DNA of 64,000 bases from the NCBI RefSeq assembly GCF_024435355.1, contig NZ_JAMJWG010000024.1, forward strand, positions 97,149 to 161,148. The letters run 5' to 3'. Below are positions 1-8,288 of this stretch, one piece after another. The DNA is from Streptomyces odontomachi. GTDB taxonomy: Bacteria; Actinomycetota; Actinomycetes; Streptomycetales; Streptomycetaceae. Made by a program: the position numbers and the translations under genes. Below the pieces are notes generated by a model. The model worked only from the letters and a program-made list of their open reading frames with translations, made no database searches and was not told the origin of the DNA. Position 1 is the stretch's first letter. Every line of letters starts with the position of its first letter.

Positions 1-881
1 ACGAGCCGGGTGCGGTAGCCGGCCTCGTGCAGCTCAGCGACGATCTCGGCCGCGTGCGGGCTCTCCAGGCAGAGGTAGTTGGCGTCCGAGGGCCAGACCC
101 GCAGCCCGTCGATCTTCTCCAGGCCCGCCACCAGGTTCTGCCGGCATGTGATCGTCCGGTCGATGCTGTCGCGCACGGCGTCGGGGCCGGCCAGCAGCCG
201 TAGCGCGGTCTGCTGGGCCACGCCGGCGACGCTGTTCGGCATCAGGAAGAACGGGAAGTCCTCCCGGGCGAACGCCTGGGAGACGGCGAACCCGATACGC
301 AGGTTCGCCAGCCCCCAGGCCTTGGAGAACGTCCGCATCACCACGAGGTTCGGGAACGTGGACGCCAGGCGCAGCGCCGTGTCGGGCGCGAAGTCGGCGT
401 ACACCTCGTCGAGCACCACCAGGCCACGGGCACGCTCCAGGAGCGCGGCGATGTCCCGCACGTCGAACTGGTAGCCGAGCGGATTGCGCGGCGAGCACAG
501 CACGATGATCGCCTCGGGCCGGTCCAGGTACGGGTCGAGCGCGGTGAGCAGCTCGCCGGGTTCGCGTACCGGCACCTCCTGGTAGTTCCAGCCCTGTTGC
601 CGGGAGACGGTCGCGGTGAGGTGGAAGTTGGGGGTGACGTCGACGACCAGGCCCTGGTAGGCGCAGCGCAGCAGGATGTCGATGAGCTGGGTGGCTCCTG
701 CGCCGACGCGCACGAACTCCGCGGGCACGTCGAAGTACGCGGACACGGCGGCGGCGACGTCGCGGCTCCAGACGTCGGCCCTGGTGGTGATGTCCGTGGC
801 CGCGGTGGCCGCTCTCATCAGGTCGGCCTGCTCACGGGCGTCCAGGAAGTGGTTGCCGGTCCACGTCAGATTCAGAGTCAT
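1..881 (-). CDS. HisC-like PLP aminotransferase, 3' end outside window
   Basis: Fold-type I PLP-dependent aminotransferase of the histidinol-phosphate/aromatic amino acid class. 293 codons are visible from ATG 881 with no stop before base 1, so the C-terminus is missing. Seen: CSPRNPLG at about residues 129-136 (cofactor Asn-Pro region), DEVY at 158-161, and TFSKAWGLANLRIGF, whose Lys (about 187) is the expected Schiff-base residue and whose Arg (about 195) lies in the usual phosphate-binding position. A purine-rich GGCGGAAGA precedes the ATG. It is the last visible gene of a minus-strand set with an adenylating enzyme, an HTH/Cys protein and a short peptide gene, so a role in a small biosynthetic locus is more likely than housekeeping histidine synthesis. 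The substrate cannot be told from sequence. Confidence 0.85.
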   Translation of the reverse strand, partial: MTLNLTWTGNHFLDAREQADLMRAATAATDITTRADVWSRDVAAAVSAYFDVPAEFVRVGAGATQLIDILLRCAYQGLVVDVTPNFHLTATVSRQQGWNYQEVPVREPGELLTALDPYLDRPEAIIVLCSPRNPLGYQFDVRDIAALLERARGLVVLDEVYADFAPDTALRLASTFPNLVVMRTFSKAWGLANLRIGFAVSQAFAREDFPFFLMPNSVAGVAQQTALRLLAGPDAVRDSIDRTITCRQNLVAGLEKIDGLRVWPSDANYLCLESPHAAEIVAELHEAGYRTRL

Positions 882-930
882 CAGAGTCTTCCGCCTAGGT
901 ACGGGGGTGGAGGGGCTGGATGGTGGGCCC

Positions 931-1013
931 GCAGCCGGCGCCGCCACGGGTCGGCTCGGAACCGGCACCGCCACGGGTCGGGCCCGCAGCCGGCACCGCG
1001 GCGGGTCGGCTCA
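931..1013. repeat. three imperfect ~28-bp GC-rich tandem repeats
   Basis: Three consecutive units of about 28 bp, each carrying a core like CCGGCACCGCCACGGGTCGG, lie between the adenylating-enzyme gene and the aminotransferase gene. The last unit runs to the adenylating-enzyme stop codon. No function is evident; slippage-type expansion is likely. Confidence 0.6.
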
Positions 1014-2255
1014 GAGCTGGAACCGCCGCTTCTTCCCGCCCGGCGGGGTGATGCGCGCACACTCCTGGAGCTCGATCTCCTCGCCGGGCAGCAGGTCGGA
1101 CATCCGCCGGCGCAGCGTGCTCGCCAGGGCCGCGGGCTCGGCGCAGGACGCCTCCGCCGACCAGCGCAGCAGGGTGCGCCGCCGGTCGTTCAGGACGAAC
1201 TGGAAGTCGGCGAGTCCGGGGAGGTGGCCGATGGCCCGCAGCACGTCGTCGGCGGGCAGCTTTCCGGTGCGGAAGCAGACCGTCTCCGGTTCCCGGCCGC
1301 GCAGCCGCAGCAGCCGCTGCGAGCCGTCCGCCGCGGTCGCCAGCTCCGCGAGGTCGCCGGTGCGGTACCGGGCGAAGACGGTGCTGCGGTTCACCAGGTT
1401 GGTGAGCACCAGCTCGCCCCGCCCTGACGGTCCGGTCCGGCCGGCGTCGTCAAGCACTTCGAGCCGCACGTTCTCGGCCAGGACGCGGTACGTCGTCTCG
1501 TCGGGGGCGGTCGCCGCGATCAGGCCGCCTTCGGTCGAGGCGAGTGCGTCCACCACGGGTGCGCCGAAGTAGCCGGTGAGCCGGTTGCGGTCGTCGGGGT
1601 GCAGCGGCTCCCCGCTGACCAGGAGCAGCCGCGGTCGCCAGGGCGCCTGGTCCGCTCCCTGGCTGAGGAGCGCCGCCCGCAGGTCGAGCAGGTACGTCGG
1701 CTTGCCGTACAGGACGGGTGCCCGGAACTTGTGCAGGAGCGCGAGGGTGGCCTGCGGTGACTCGGGGAGTTGCAGGCGCAGGTAGAGCCCGTCGTTCAAG
1801 GAGGGCAGAGGGCGGACGAAGCTGGGCCGGCCCGGTTTGTTGCTGACGAAGAGGACGGCGGGCCGGCCGCGCCGGAAGGCGTCGTCGGGCAGCCCCGCCA
1901 GGTCCCGGATCTGCGCGAAGAAGTGGTAGTTGACGGCGTACCAGGCGGCCGCGTCCAGGGTGACCTCGAGCGGCTGCCCCGTGGTGCCGCTGGAGGACAG
2001 CCGGTGGACGGGACCGGAGGTGTCACGCGACCGGAACCGGTCACCGTCCGCCTGGTGGTCGGCACGGCTCACGAGCGGCAGCTCGGCTGCCGGGTCCAGG
2101 GCGCGGTAGAAGGCGACGGTGCGACGTATGTGTGCCACGAATTCCGCGTGTGCGCCGGAAGGGGAGACGCTGCGGCGGCTCTCCTCCCAGGCCTGCTGCA
2201 CACGGCGGACTTCCTCTATCGAGTTCGCGATGACATCGTCCGAGTCAATGACCAT
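1011..2255 (-). CDS. PaaK/CapK-like adenylate-forming enzyme
   Basis: Member of the phenylacetate-CoA ligase-like branch of the ANL (acyl/aryl-adenylating) superfamily, 414 residues, about the normal length. Seen: the ATP-binding P-loop SSSGTTGQPLE at residues 87-97, a YRTGDLAEL hinge-region motif, and a C-terminal GKKRRF carrying the late-step lysine. ATG 2255 was chosen because AAGAAGGCAGGG precedes it; an in-frame TTG at 2453 would add 66 residues that look non-protein-like. The enzyme should activate a carboxylate with ATP; whether it then loads CoA, an amine or a peptide is not visible. It is co-oriented with an aminotransferase downstream and a 50-residue peptide gene upstream, so tailoring of an amino acid or peptide is one possibility (inference). 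Confidence 0.8.
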   Translation of the reverse strand: MVIDSDDVIANSIEEVRRVQQAWEESRRSVSPSGAHAEFVAHIRRTVAFYRALDPAAELPLVSRADHQADGDRFRSRDTSGPVHRLSSSGTTGQPLEVTLDAAAWYAVNYHFFAQIRDLAGLPDDAFRRGRPAVLFVSNKPGRPSFVRPLPSLNDGLYLRLQLPESPQATLALLHKFRAPVLYGKPTYLLDLRAALLSQGADQAPWRPRLLLVSGEPLHPDDRNRLTGYFGAPVVDALASTEGGLIAATAPDETTYRVLAENVRLEVLDDAGRTGPSGRGELVLTNLVNRSTVFARYRTGDLAELATAADGSQRLLRLRGREPETVCFRTGKLPADDVLRAIGHLPGLADFQFVLNDRRRTLLRWSAEASCAEPAALASTLRRRMSDLLPGEEIELQECARITPPGGKKRRFQL

Positions 2256-2590
2256 GAACCCTGCCTTCTTGAGGGGCTGACAGGTGGCTGCATGCGGCAC
2301 GTGGCGTGAAAGGCGAATGGGCGGCCGGGGCGGAAAGGCGACGACCGGGACGTCTCGATGGACCGCGCACATCGAGGAGAGGAGCCGCAGGCCGCGTATT
2401 GGGCGCACTTCTTCCGTCGGCAAGAGCGTGACATCTTCATGTCGCGGTGTCAAACATCAGGGAAAGCAGACGATTTCGACCCTCGGCGACCCTCAGCAAT
2501 TCCGAGAAACGCCCAAAGGGCCTTGCCCAGCGCATTGAAATCGCTGAACAAAGCCTTGGGGGAGTCTTCTCTTGCCTTACCGAAAACGGG
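2256..2590 (-). promoter_or_regulatory. 335-bp gap, lower GC, likely promoter of the adenylating-enzyme gene
   Basis: This stretch is clearly less GC-rich than the flanking genes and holds no convincing gene. A 32-codon minus-strand frame (2437-2535, starting MRWARPFGRFSELL) has no ribosome binding site and was not called. The region most likely carries the promoter for the adenylating enzyme, but no clear -35/-10 pair could be assigned. Confidence 0.3.
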
Positions 2591-3427
2591 TTATCCGGTC
2601 GCCAGGGCAGCCAGCTCCTCGACGTCGTACTCGGCACGGGAATGGCTTCCGTACCGGGTCAGCTTGCCGCGGCTCGCCCATTTGCGGACGGTCGCCTCGG
2701 AGACGCCCACGGCCTGGGCCGCCAGTCTGGTGGGCAGGGTCCGGCGGGCTGGAGCGGTCTCCGGTGCGTCGCGGGTGAGGGTGTGGCGCAGCGCCAGCCA
2801 CTGCCGGGCCGGCCAGGTGTGGCCGGCGCCGCAGCGCACGTCACCGGTCGGTGCACCGTCCGTGCCGGCGCCCACGTCCGCGTCCGCCACCGAGGCCTCC
2901 ACGGTGCTCCCGCAGCCGGTGCGCGGACAGGGTCCGAGCGTGACGTGGCCTGCGGGGTGCCGCTGGACGACGCGCCGGGCCCGGGTGATCAGGGCGCGCA
3001 TCTCCTCCGCCAGTTCGGCCGCCGCCGGATGGACGACCAGCAGGTCCAGGTGGCGGAGGAGGAACATGGCCAGCGGCCCGACCGCGCGCTCCGGCGCCGG
3101 GCCCGGCAGCAGCCGGGTGAGCGTCCCCGCCCAGGAGGCGAGCACCCCGGTCATCAGCGCACGGACCGCGGAGGCCTCCTCGTCGAACACGGGCCCGAGC
3201 CGCCGGGTGCCGCTGACGCGTTCCCCGCGCGGGGTGGTCGCCGGCTCCAGCAGGTAGCCGATCTCGCGGTGCAGCCGGGGCAGTTCCGTGAGGGTCGCGG
3301 CAAGGTCGGCGCGACACCTCCGGCACAGTTTCGGGGAGCGGGTGTGCCACGTCGTCGGTGTGGCGCGTTGGGGACCGGTGGTGCACTTCGGCGCAGGGCA
3401 AGAACTGTCGCCTAAAGCGTGGGACAT
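2591..3427 (-). CDS. Cys-rich/HTH protein, OvmZ-like
   Basis: 278 residues. The N-terminus has four cysteines (about residues 10, 15, 35, 38; CPAPKC and CRRC) that could bind zinc. The middle is helical with no recognised motif. The C-terminus is a compact MerR/excisionase-like helix-turn-helix (RLAAQAVGVSEATVRKWASR) followed by a short wing. ATG 3427 is preceded by GAGGAAA at ideal distance; upstream codons are not protein-like. It resembles proteins annotated OvmZ in Streptomyces (recalled similarity, not searched). It lies 55 bp after a 50-codon gene on the same strand and is probably co-transcribed with it. A DNA-binding regulator of the locus is the simplest reading; its partners are unknown. 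Confidence 0.6.
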   Translation of the reverse strand: MSHALGDSSCPAPKCTTGPQRATPTTWHTRSPKLCRRCRADLAATLTELPRLHREIGYLLEPATTPRGERVSGTRRLGPVFDEEASAVRALMTGVLASWAGTLTRLLPGPAPERAVGPLAMFLLRHLDLLVVHPAAAELAEEMRALITRARRVVQRHPAGHVTLGPCPRTGCGSTVEASVADADVGAGTDGAPTGDVRCGAGHTWPARQWLALRHTLTRDAPETAPARRTLPTRLAAQAVGVSEATVRKWASRGKLTRYGSHSRAEYDVEELAALATG

Positions 3428-3482
3428 GGTTTCCTCAGGCGCGGAGTCGGTGGTCGGGGGAAGCGGGAAAGCGGTGCTGCGA

Positions 3483-3635
3483 TTAATCCCAACCCCAGCT
3501 GAAGGAAGTGGCCCGGCGGTGTGGCTCCGCCATACCGAGCCCAAACGGATCCGACCGTTCCGTCACAGTGGTGATCAGCAGCGTCTCGATCTCCGCCGTG
3601 GGACCGACGAACGGAATCGGGAAGCGCATAGACAT
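3483..3635 (-). CDS. 50-residue peptide, candidate precursor peptide
   Basis: Small open frame from ATG 3635 with a strong AGAGGA site five bases upstream, ending TAA. The product begins MSMRFPIPFVGPTAEIETLL, continues through ITTVTERSDPFGLGMAEPHR and ends RATSFSWGWD. The amphipathic N-terminal half with AEIETLL, the Pro/Gly-containing middle and the Ser/aromatic-rich tail (two Trp, one Phe) look like a leader plus core, as in RiPP precursors. No signal peptide is evident. It heads a minus-strand set with the OvmZ-like protein, an adenylating enzyme and an aminotransferase. It does not match a RiPP class I can name, and no dedicated class-defining modification enzyme is visible in the window. 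It could instead be a small regulatory or structural peptide. Confidence 0.55.
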   Translation of the reverse strand: MSMRFPIPFVGPTAEIETLLITTVTERSDPFGLGMAEPHRRATSFSWGWD

Positions 3636-3825
3636 GGAGATCCTCTTCATGAGTATGGCTGGTGTTCCTGGAACCGTGATTCAGGACTCACGGAGGCAGG
3701 GGGCTCCGTATGATTTCTCGTTACCTGAAATCCACCCGCACGCCGCATCTCTACGGTGACACACCGTCTGGCGCCATCTCCACCCGTTCCGCTGGCCTCA
3801 AGGTGCCCCGGCATCAAGGTGCCAT
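3636..3825 (-). promoter_or_regulatory. upstream region of the peptide gene with a short palindrome
   Basis: A 190-bp non-coding stretch upstream of the peptide gene. GTTCCAGGAAC (plus bases about 3663-3673, complement) is palindromic except for its centre, lies about 30 bp before the ATG, and could be an operator. A possible -10-like CATACT lies just upstream of the ribosome binding site. No experimental-quality promoter can be assigned. Confidence 0.3.
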
Positions 3826-4161
3826 TCAGGCCTGGTCGGCCTTCGCGGTCACCGGCAGATGCGTCACCCGGACCGTGGCATCGCAGAGCCCGACGGTCCG
3901 CGGATCGGTGGACGTCACCAGATCGGCCTGCATCCGGCGTCCCCCGATCGCTCTGCGCACCGCCGCCAGCACCCCCTCGCCCGCGGCCACCACGGACGAA
4001 CCTGCGACGTAGAGCACGCCACGATGCCCGTTGCCCCGGGATCCAGGCGCGTAGACATGCTGCAACAGACAGTCCGGGGTGCCGGACAGCTCTCGCGCGA
4101 TGTCGTGGATGTCCAGCGGGTCCCGCTCGGGGACGGCAAGCCGGATGTGGATCGCGTACAT
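3826..4161 (-). CDS. small conserved-looking protein of unknown function
   Basis: 111 residues beginning MYAIHIRLAVPERDPLDIHD. The middle (GVLYVAGSSVVAAGEGVLAAVRRAI) and the C-terminus (CDATVRVTHLPV) give an alternating strand/helix pattern like a small ferredoxin-like alpha/beta domain. No catalytic motif is recognised. ATG 4161 is chosen because the protein-like part starts there, though the ribosome binding site is poor; an in-frame ATG about 20 codons upstream is no better. It lies between the peptide locus and a LuxR regulator on the same strand, separated from the latter by a repeat-rich 312-bp gap. Confidence 0.5.
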   Translation of the reverse strand: MYAIHIRLAVPERDPLDIHDIARELSGTPDCLLQHVYAPGSRGNGHRGVLYVAGSSVVAAGEGVLAAVRRAIGGRRMQADLVTSTDPRTVGLCDATVRVTHLPVTAKADQA

Positions 4162-4249
4162 GGCAGCACATGGTGGCACGGCGAGATCCGGTACGTCGGC
4201 CGTCCCAAGGCCGCTAACTGCCATGGCACCAGACGGCCACGGCAGGCGC

Positions 4250-4470
4250 GGGGCGCCCGTAGGGGTGCGGGGAACTGCGCGTCCAGCCACGACGCGACCC
4301 TGCGGGTCGTCACCTGCCCGAAGGGGCTGTTCCTGTCGTGACCGGACCTCCCCCACTCTCGGCTTCGCTCGAGCGGGAGGTACCCCCATGCCGGTGGATG
4401 GTTGCTCGCGCCCGCGCGGCGGAGCCGCATATCGACACAGCCCCGCGCCCCTCAACCGGCGCCTTCGGCG
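4250..4470. repeat. degenerate copies of the Streptomyces GCGGGGAACTGCGCG dispersed repeat
   Basis: GGTGCGGGGAACTGCGCGTC followed by CAGCCACGACG (about 4265-4295) and an inverted fragment CCCCGCGCCCCTCAA (about 4441-4455) match the element at 31.2-31.4 kb and 57.5 kb. Together they occupy the 312-bp gap between two minus-strand genes. Such elements are common between Streptomyces genes and can form hairpins, so a transcription-termination role is possible. No gene was seen here. Confidence 0.6.
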
Positions 4471-4473
4471 CCG

Positions 4474-5502
4474 TTACATCCAGCCGGCCCGTGCCGCGAG
4501 CACCCCGGCCTCGAAGCGGCTGCGGGCGCCCAGCCGTCCCATGAGTTCGGCCATCATCCGCCGCACCGTGCGCAGCGAGACGCCGAGCCGCCGGGCGGCG
4601 ACCTCGTCCGTGCTGCCCAGCTCCAGCAGCCTCAGCAGTTCCAGCTCTTGCGCCGTCGGCTCGTCGGGGGCCGACGGCCGCGCCCCGTCCAGGGGGTGGC
4701 CCCGCTGCCAGGTCATCTCGAAGAGGTGCACCAGGGCGGCCAGTACGCCGGGGGCGTGCAGCACGACGGCGCCGGCGCGACTGTCCTTGGGGTCGGCGGG
4801 CAGCACCGCCACCGAACGGTCCACGACGAGCATGCGCACCGGAAGCGAGGGGATGGTGCGTATCTCGCCTCCGAGGCCGGCTAACCAGCGGGCGTACTCG
4901 GTGCTGGCCCGGTCGTTGCGGACGCTGTCGAGGTAGAGCGTCCGGATGCGGACGCCCGACGCCAGGCTCTTCTCGTCCAGCGGCCGGCTGGCCTCCATGG
5001 CCTCCTGGCTCTGCGCGCCGCCCGGTGCGAACGACAGCAGTTCCTCGCGTGCCTGCACGGCCAGTTCGGACAGCCGGGCCCGTACCGAGGCGAGGTCGTC
5101 GAGTTGCTCCAGGCCGAGGTTGCCCCACTGCCCGCGGTGCGCGGAGTAGGCCGCCACGAGTTCGGCGGCCTCCGCGCGAGCCCCCGCGAGCTGGGCCTGC
5201 TGGGTGCAGATCTCCCTCTCACGCTGGTTCAGCAGCGCGGTCAGACCGACCTCCGGGCTGAGCGCGACGGGCGTCGCCGTGTAGTCGGACGGATAGAAGA
5301 GCATGGACAGCTCCGCCAACTCGTCCAGACAGTCGTGCACATCGGATTCGGTCATGTGCAGTTGGTGCGCGATCTCGGCGGTGCCCCAGCCGGGGCGGGT
5401 CACCACCGTGCGATAGATGTCCAGCAGACGGCCCCGCTGCCCCAGCAGAGCCGCCAGCAGACCCGGCTCCTGTCCACCCATGTCGCCGTGCGCCGCGCCC
5501 AT
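4474..5502 (-). CDS. LuxR-family regulator with N-terminal winged-helix-like segment
   Basis: 342 residues. The N-terminus (about 20-75: RGRLLDIYRTVV...TAEIAHQLHMTESDVHDCLDEL) reads as a TrmB-like winged helix. A coiled region around 125-165 precedes a middle alpha/beta section of the kind found in TrmB-type sensor parts. The C-terminus (about 280-342) is a LuxR/FixJ helix-turn-helix: AQELELLRLLELGSTDEVAARRLGVSLRTVRRMMAEL. This two-HTH layout is frequent in Streptomyces orphan regulators, often near secondary-metabolite genes. The start at 5502 has GGGGG just upstream; a second ATG eight codons in is possible. It is followed on the same strand, after repeats, by the small unknown protein and then the peptide locus, so it might control that locus (inference). 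Confidence 0.75.
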   Translation of the reverse strand: MGAAHGDMGGQEPGLLAALLGQRGRLLDIYRTVVTRPGWGTAEIAHQLHMTESDVHDCLDELAELSMLFYPSDYTATPVALSPEVGLTALLNQREREICTQQAQLAGARAEAAELVAAYSAHRGQWGNLGLEQLDDLASVRARLSELAVQAREELLSFAPGGAQSQEAMEASRPLDEKSLASGVRIRTLYLDSVRNDRASTEYARWLAGLGGEIRTIPSLPVRMLVVDRSVAVLPADPKDSRAGAVVLHAPGVLAALVHLFEMTWQRGHPLDGARPSAPDEPTAQELELLRLLELGSTDEVAARRLGVSLRTVRRMMAELMGRLGARSRFEAGVLAARAGWM

Positions 5503-5658
5503 AGCCCCCAGCCCTCTCGCCGGTCCAACCGGTGAAGATCAAGATCACGCAGCTCCTCATCGGATGGTAGACAAGGAATGTAATGTTCCGGCCAAAAGGC
5601 GTGATGAGCGGTGATCGGCGGCAGGTGATCGGTGGCATCGGAGGCCGCCGCGAGGCGG
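5503..5658 (-). promoter_or_regulatory. promoter region of the LuxR gene with GGAA-N7-TTCC dyad
   Basis: A 156-bp gap between two minus-strand genes. It includes a lower-GC segment with GGAATGTAATGTTCC (about 5575-5589), an imperfect dyad that could be an operator or part of the promoter. No terminator for the upstream Nudix gene was recognised. Confidence 0.25.
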
Positions 5659-6687
5659 TCAAGCGCCCGGCGGCACCCCGTCCACCAACTCCACCGGACC
5701 GGTCCCCGACGTCAGCGCCGCCAGGGACTCCTTCAGCTGGCCCCACCCCGCGTCGGTGAGCAGTTCCTCGGCCTCTCCCGGCGGACACATCCGCCACTCG
5801 GCCAGCTCGTCCTCGTCCAGCCGGATGCGCGCCAGCCGGTGGTCCGCCAGCCGTCCGCCGTCGAAGACGTGCACCACACGCGGCCGGTCGTCCGGGCGCG
5901 TCACCCAGTCCACGCTCAGCAGCCGCCCCGGCGTGCAGTCCAGCCCGAGCTCCTCCGCCGTCTCCCGGACGGCCGCCGCACGCGGGCTCTCCGACCCGGT
6001 CTCGACGGTGCCGCCGGGCAGCCCCCAGGGGCGCTCCCCCACCGGCTGGAGCCGCACCAGCAGCACCCGGCCACGGCTGTCGGTGAAGAGCATCCGGGCC
6101 TTGACCAGGGCCGTCGGCCGCTCACCCGCCCGGGGAAGCGCTTCCGAAACGGCCGGGTCGAGGGTCGCCGCGGCCGGCTCGGCCGCACGACGGCTGGGGG
6201 TACTCCCCCACTGCTCTCCACGGGCGTGGGAGGTGCCCCCACCCACGCCCTTCAGGCGGTGGGGGAACATGCCGGGCCGGCGCCGGTGCACGGTCAGGTA
6301 GTACAGCCCCCGTTCGCCCGCGGTCAGCGCGCGTCGCGCACCGTGCGGAAGCCACAGCAGGGTGCCCTCGGTGAGGCGCTGGGGACCGTCGACGGTGGCG
6401 AGGGTGCCGTCGCCACCGAGGACCAGCAGCATGACGTCGAGGAGGGGTTCGGCGTGCGGGTCCACGCCCCGACCAGGGGGCAGGTGGACGACGTTGGCAT
6501 CGAGCTGCCGCCCGGACTCGGCCAGCTTCCACAGGGCGCCGGCGGATCCTTCGTCGGTGCTCTCGACCAGCTCCCGTACGTCCGCCAGCACCCGCGGGAC
6601 CGCATCCTCCGGCCCACCGCCCCCCGGCCCGCCGTCCTTCCGCACACCGCCGGGCACGAGGCCCCCGGCTCCGGCTCCTTCGGTCAT
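5659..6687 (-). CDS. cupin-Nudix fusion hydrolase
   Basis: 342 residues with two domains. Residues about 60-135 look like a cupin barrel (VVHLPPGRGVDPHAEPLLDVMLLV...LLWLPHGARRAL). Residues about 195-335 are a Nudix hydrolase with the box GGTVETGSESPRAAAVRETAEELGL; the helix part (E-x7-RE-x2-EE) is intact, while the loop before it has one residue more than the usual G-x5-E spacing. Nudix proteins cleave nucleoside diphosphates linked to another group; the substrate is not predictable. An AAAGGAGG ribosome binding site fixes ATG 6687. It is transcribed away from a small membrane protein gene across a 147-bp promoter region. Confidence 0.75.
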   Translation of the reverse strand: MTEGAGAGGLVPGGVRKDGGPGGGGPEDAVPRVLADVRELVESTDEGSAGALWKLAESGRQLDANVVHLPPGRGVDPHAEPLLDVMLLVLGGDGTLATVDGPQRLTEGTLLWLPHGARRALTAGERGLYYLTVHRRRPGMFPHRLKGVGGGTSHARGEQWGSTPSRRAAEPAAATLDPAVSEALPRAGERPTALVKARMLFTDSRGRVLLVRLQPVGERPWGLPGGTVETGSESPRAAAVRETAEELGLDCTPGRLLSVDWVTRPDDRPRVVHVFDGGRLADHRLARIRLDEDELAEWRMCPPGEAEELLTDAGWGQLKESLAALTSGTGPVELVDGVPPGA

Positions 6688-6834
6688 CGCCCCTCCTTTA
6701 CGGCCGGTTCAGACCAAGGGCCATTATGACGGGAGAGGCGGTCAGGGACGACCAGAAACAGTCAAGTAGCGTCACAACGGCAACGATCAACACGTACCGA
6801 ACGCAGACGGGACAGAAGAGGGTGAATACGGACG

Positions 6835-7272
6835 ATGAACGGGACCACGGCAGCCGTAGCCGGTGCGGTGATCTTCGTATGGCTGGGGATGGTGCTGGCG
6901 ATCTCCTTCCTGGAGGCACCGCTGAAGTTCCGCGCACCGGGCGTCACCGTCCCCGTCGGGCTGGGCATCGGCCGGCTCGTCTTCCGCGCGCTCAACATCT
7001 GTGAGGCCGCCTTCGCCGTCGCCGTGCTCGGGCTCGTCGCGGCCGGCGGCCCGAGCACGGCCGTCGTCGTGCTCACCGCACTGTCCGCCGCCCTGCTCGC
7101 CGCCCAACTGGGCGTGGTCCGCCCCGGCCTCAACCGGCGCTCCGACCGCGTCCTGGCCGGCGAGGAGCTACCGCGCTCCCGGGCGCACCTGTACTACATC
7201 GCGCTGGAGGTCGCCAAGGTCGCGGCGCTCATCGCACTCGGCGTGATCGTGCTGGGCGCCGCGGCGGGCTGA
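6835..7272 (+). CDS. four-helix integral membrane protein, unknown
   Basis: 145 residues with about four hydrophobic helices: residues 5-27, 47-70, 72-95 and 120-143. The loop between helices three and four (VRPGLNRRSDRVLAGEELPRSRAH) is basic and probably cytoplasmic. FLEAPLKFRAPGV after the first helix is reminiscent of small DUF4149-like actinobacterial membrane proteins; I do not recognise a function. GAGGGTGA precedes ATG 6835 at good distance. It stands alone: the neighbours on both sides are on the other strand. Confidence 0.6.
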   Translation: MNGTTAAVAGAVIFVWLGMVLAISFLEAPLKFRAPGVTVPVGLGIGRLVFRALNICEAAFAVAVLGLVAAGGPSTAVVVLTALSAALLAAQLGVVRPGLNRRSDRVLAGEELPRSRAHLYYIALEVAKVAALIALGVIVLGAAAG

Positions 7273-7296
7273 CGTCGGGGGGACGGCGAGCGGACG

Positions 7297-8271
7297 TCAC
7301 TCGCCCTTCGGCACCGACGCCGGCTCGCCGCCGAACCAGGTGCGGTACGCCTTCGCGTACTGCCCGTTGCCGCCCGCGTCCGCCAGCGCCGCGTCGATCT
7401 GCTTGAGCAGGGCGGTGTTGTCCTTGCGCACGGCGAAGCGGGCCTGGAAGCGGTCGCCGAACTCGCCGCTGGCCGTCATGCCCCAGTCGGGGTGCTCGGC
7501 GACGATGTTCATGGCCCGGGCGTTGCTGGTGACCACGGCGTCCATCTGGTTCATGCGCAACTGCCCGTAGAACTCCTCCGGCATGCGGCTCCGGGTGACC
7601 TTGATCTTCTTGCTGTGCGTGCTGTTGTACGTGTCGAGGGCGTCCGGCTGACCGGTGTCGTTCTCCGAGGCGCCCACCCGCTTGCCGGCGAGCGCGTCGA
7701 GCGAGGTGTAGTGAGCGCCCTGCTTCGAGAGGATGGCCTGGTCCTTGGTGAAGTACGACACGCTGAAGGACATCTCGGGGAACGAGGCGGGGCTGTCGGG
7801 TGCCACACCGCCGACGATGTCGCACACGCCCTGCTTCAGCGCCGTGCCGTCGATCATGTGCATCTCGTCGTTGTAGCCGCTGATGACGGGCACCGCGCCG
7901 ATCCGTTCGCCCACCAGGGTGAGCAGGTCGACGTCGAACCCCTTCTCGTGGGTGGTTCCGCCCGCGGCCGACCCGGTGCTGTCGGTCCCCTCGAAGAAGG
8001 GCGCTCCCGCCGGGCCCTGGCAGACCGTGAGCCTGCCCTTGATCTTCAGCCCCGCGTCCGTGCCGGCCGGCATCTTCGCCATCGGCTTGGCCGGCGCGTG
8101 GGTCGGCGAGGCCGACGGGGACCCGGATGCGGCTGTTCCGCCTTTCCCCCCGTCGTTCGACTGATCGCTCCCCCCGCCGTCGGAGCCGCTTCCGCACGCC
8201 GCCGTCAGCAGCAGGGCCAGCGCTGCCAGGCCGCCGCCCACGATCTTCCGGTTCCCGGTCATCGGGCTCAT
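7297..8271 (-). CDS. ABC transporter substrate-binding lipoprotein, family 3 (amino-acid type)
   Basis: 324 residues. Lipoprotein signal peptide with lipobox LLLTAAC (Cys about 26), then a long Ser/Gly/Asp-rich linker. Residues about 75-315 form a periplasmic-binding-protein fold of the SBP_bac_3 type (KGFDVDLLTLVGERIG, followed by GKRVGASENDTGQPDALDTY). It would sit on the outer face of the membrane and deliver a polar or amino-acid-like ligand. No permease or ATPase gene adjoins it, so it is an orphan and may pair with a distant transporter or act as a sensor. ATG 8271 follows GAGGGCGGGGG. Its upstream region holds two copies of a ~130-bp repeat. Confidence 0.8.
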   Translation of the reverse strand: MSPMTGNRKIVGGGLAALALLLTAACGSGSDGGGSDQSNDGGKGGTAASGSPSASPTHAPAKPMAKMPAGTDAGLKIKGRLTVCQGPAGAPFFEGTDSTGSAAGGTTHEKGFDVDLLTLVGERIGAVPVISGYNDEMHMIDGTALKQGVCDIVGGVAPDSPASFPEMSFSVSYFTKDQAILSKQGAHYTSLDALAGKRVGASENDTGQPDALDTYNSTHSKKIKVTRSRMPEEFYGQLRMNQMDAVVTSNARAMNIVAEHPDWGMTASGEFGDRFQARFAVRKDNTALLKQIDAALADAGGNGQYAKAYRTWFGGEPASVPKGE

Positions 8272-8288
8272 CCCCCGCCCTCTCGCTC

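Noticed and set aside
2256..2453. Extension of the adenylating enzyme to an upstream TTG
   Set aside because: The added 66 residues are Arg/Pro/His-rich without similarity to the family, and a better start with a ribosome binding site exists at 2255.
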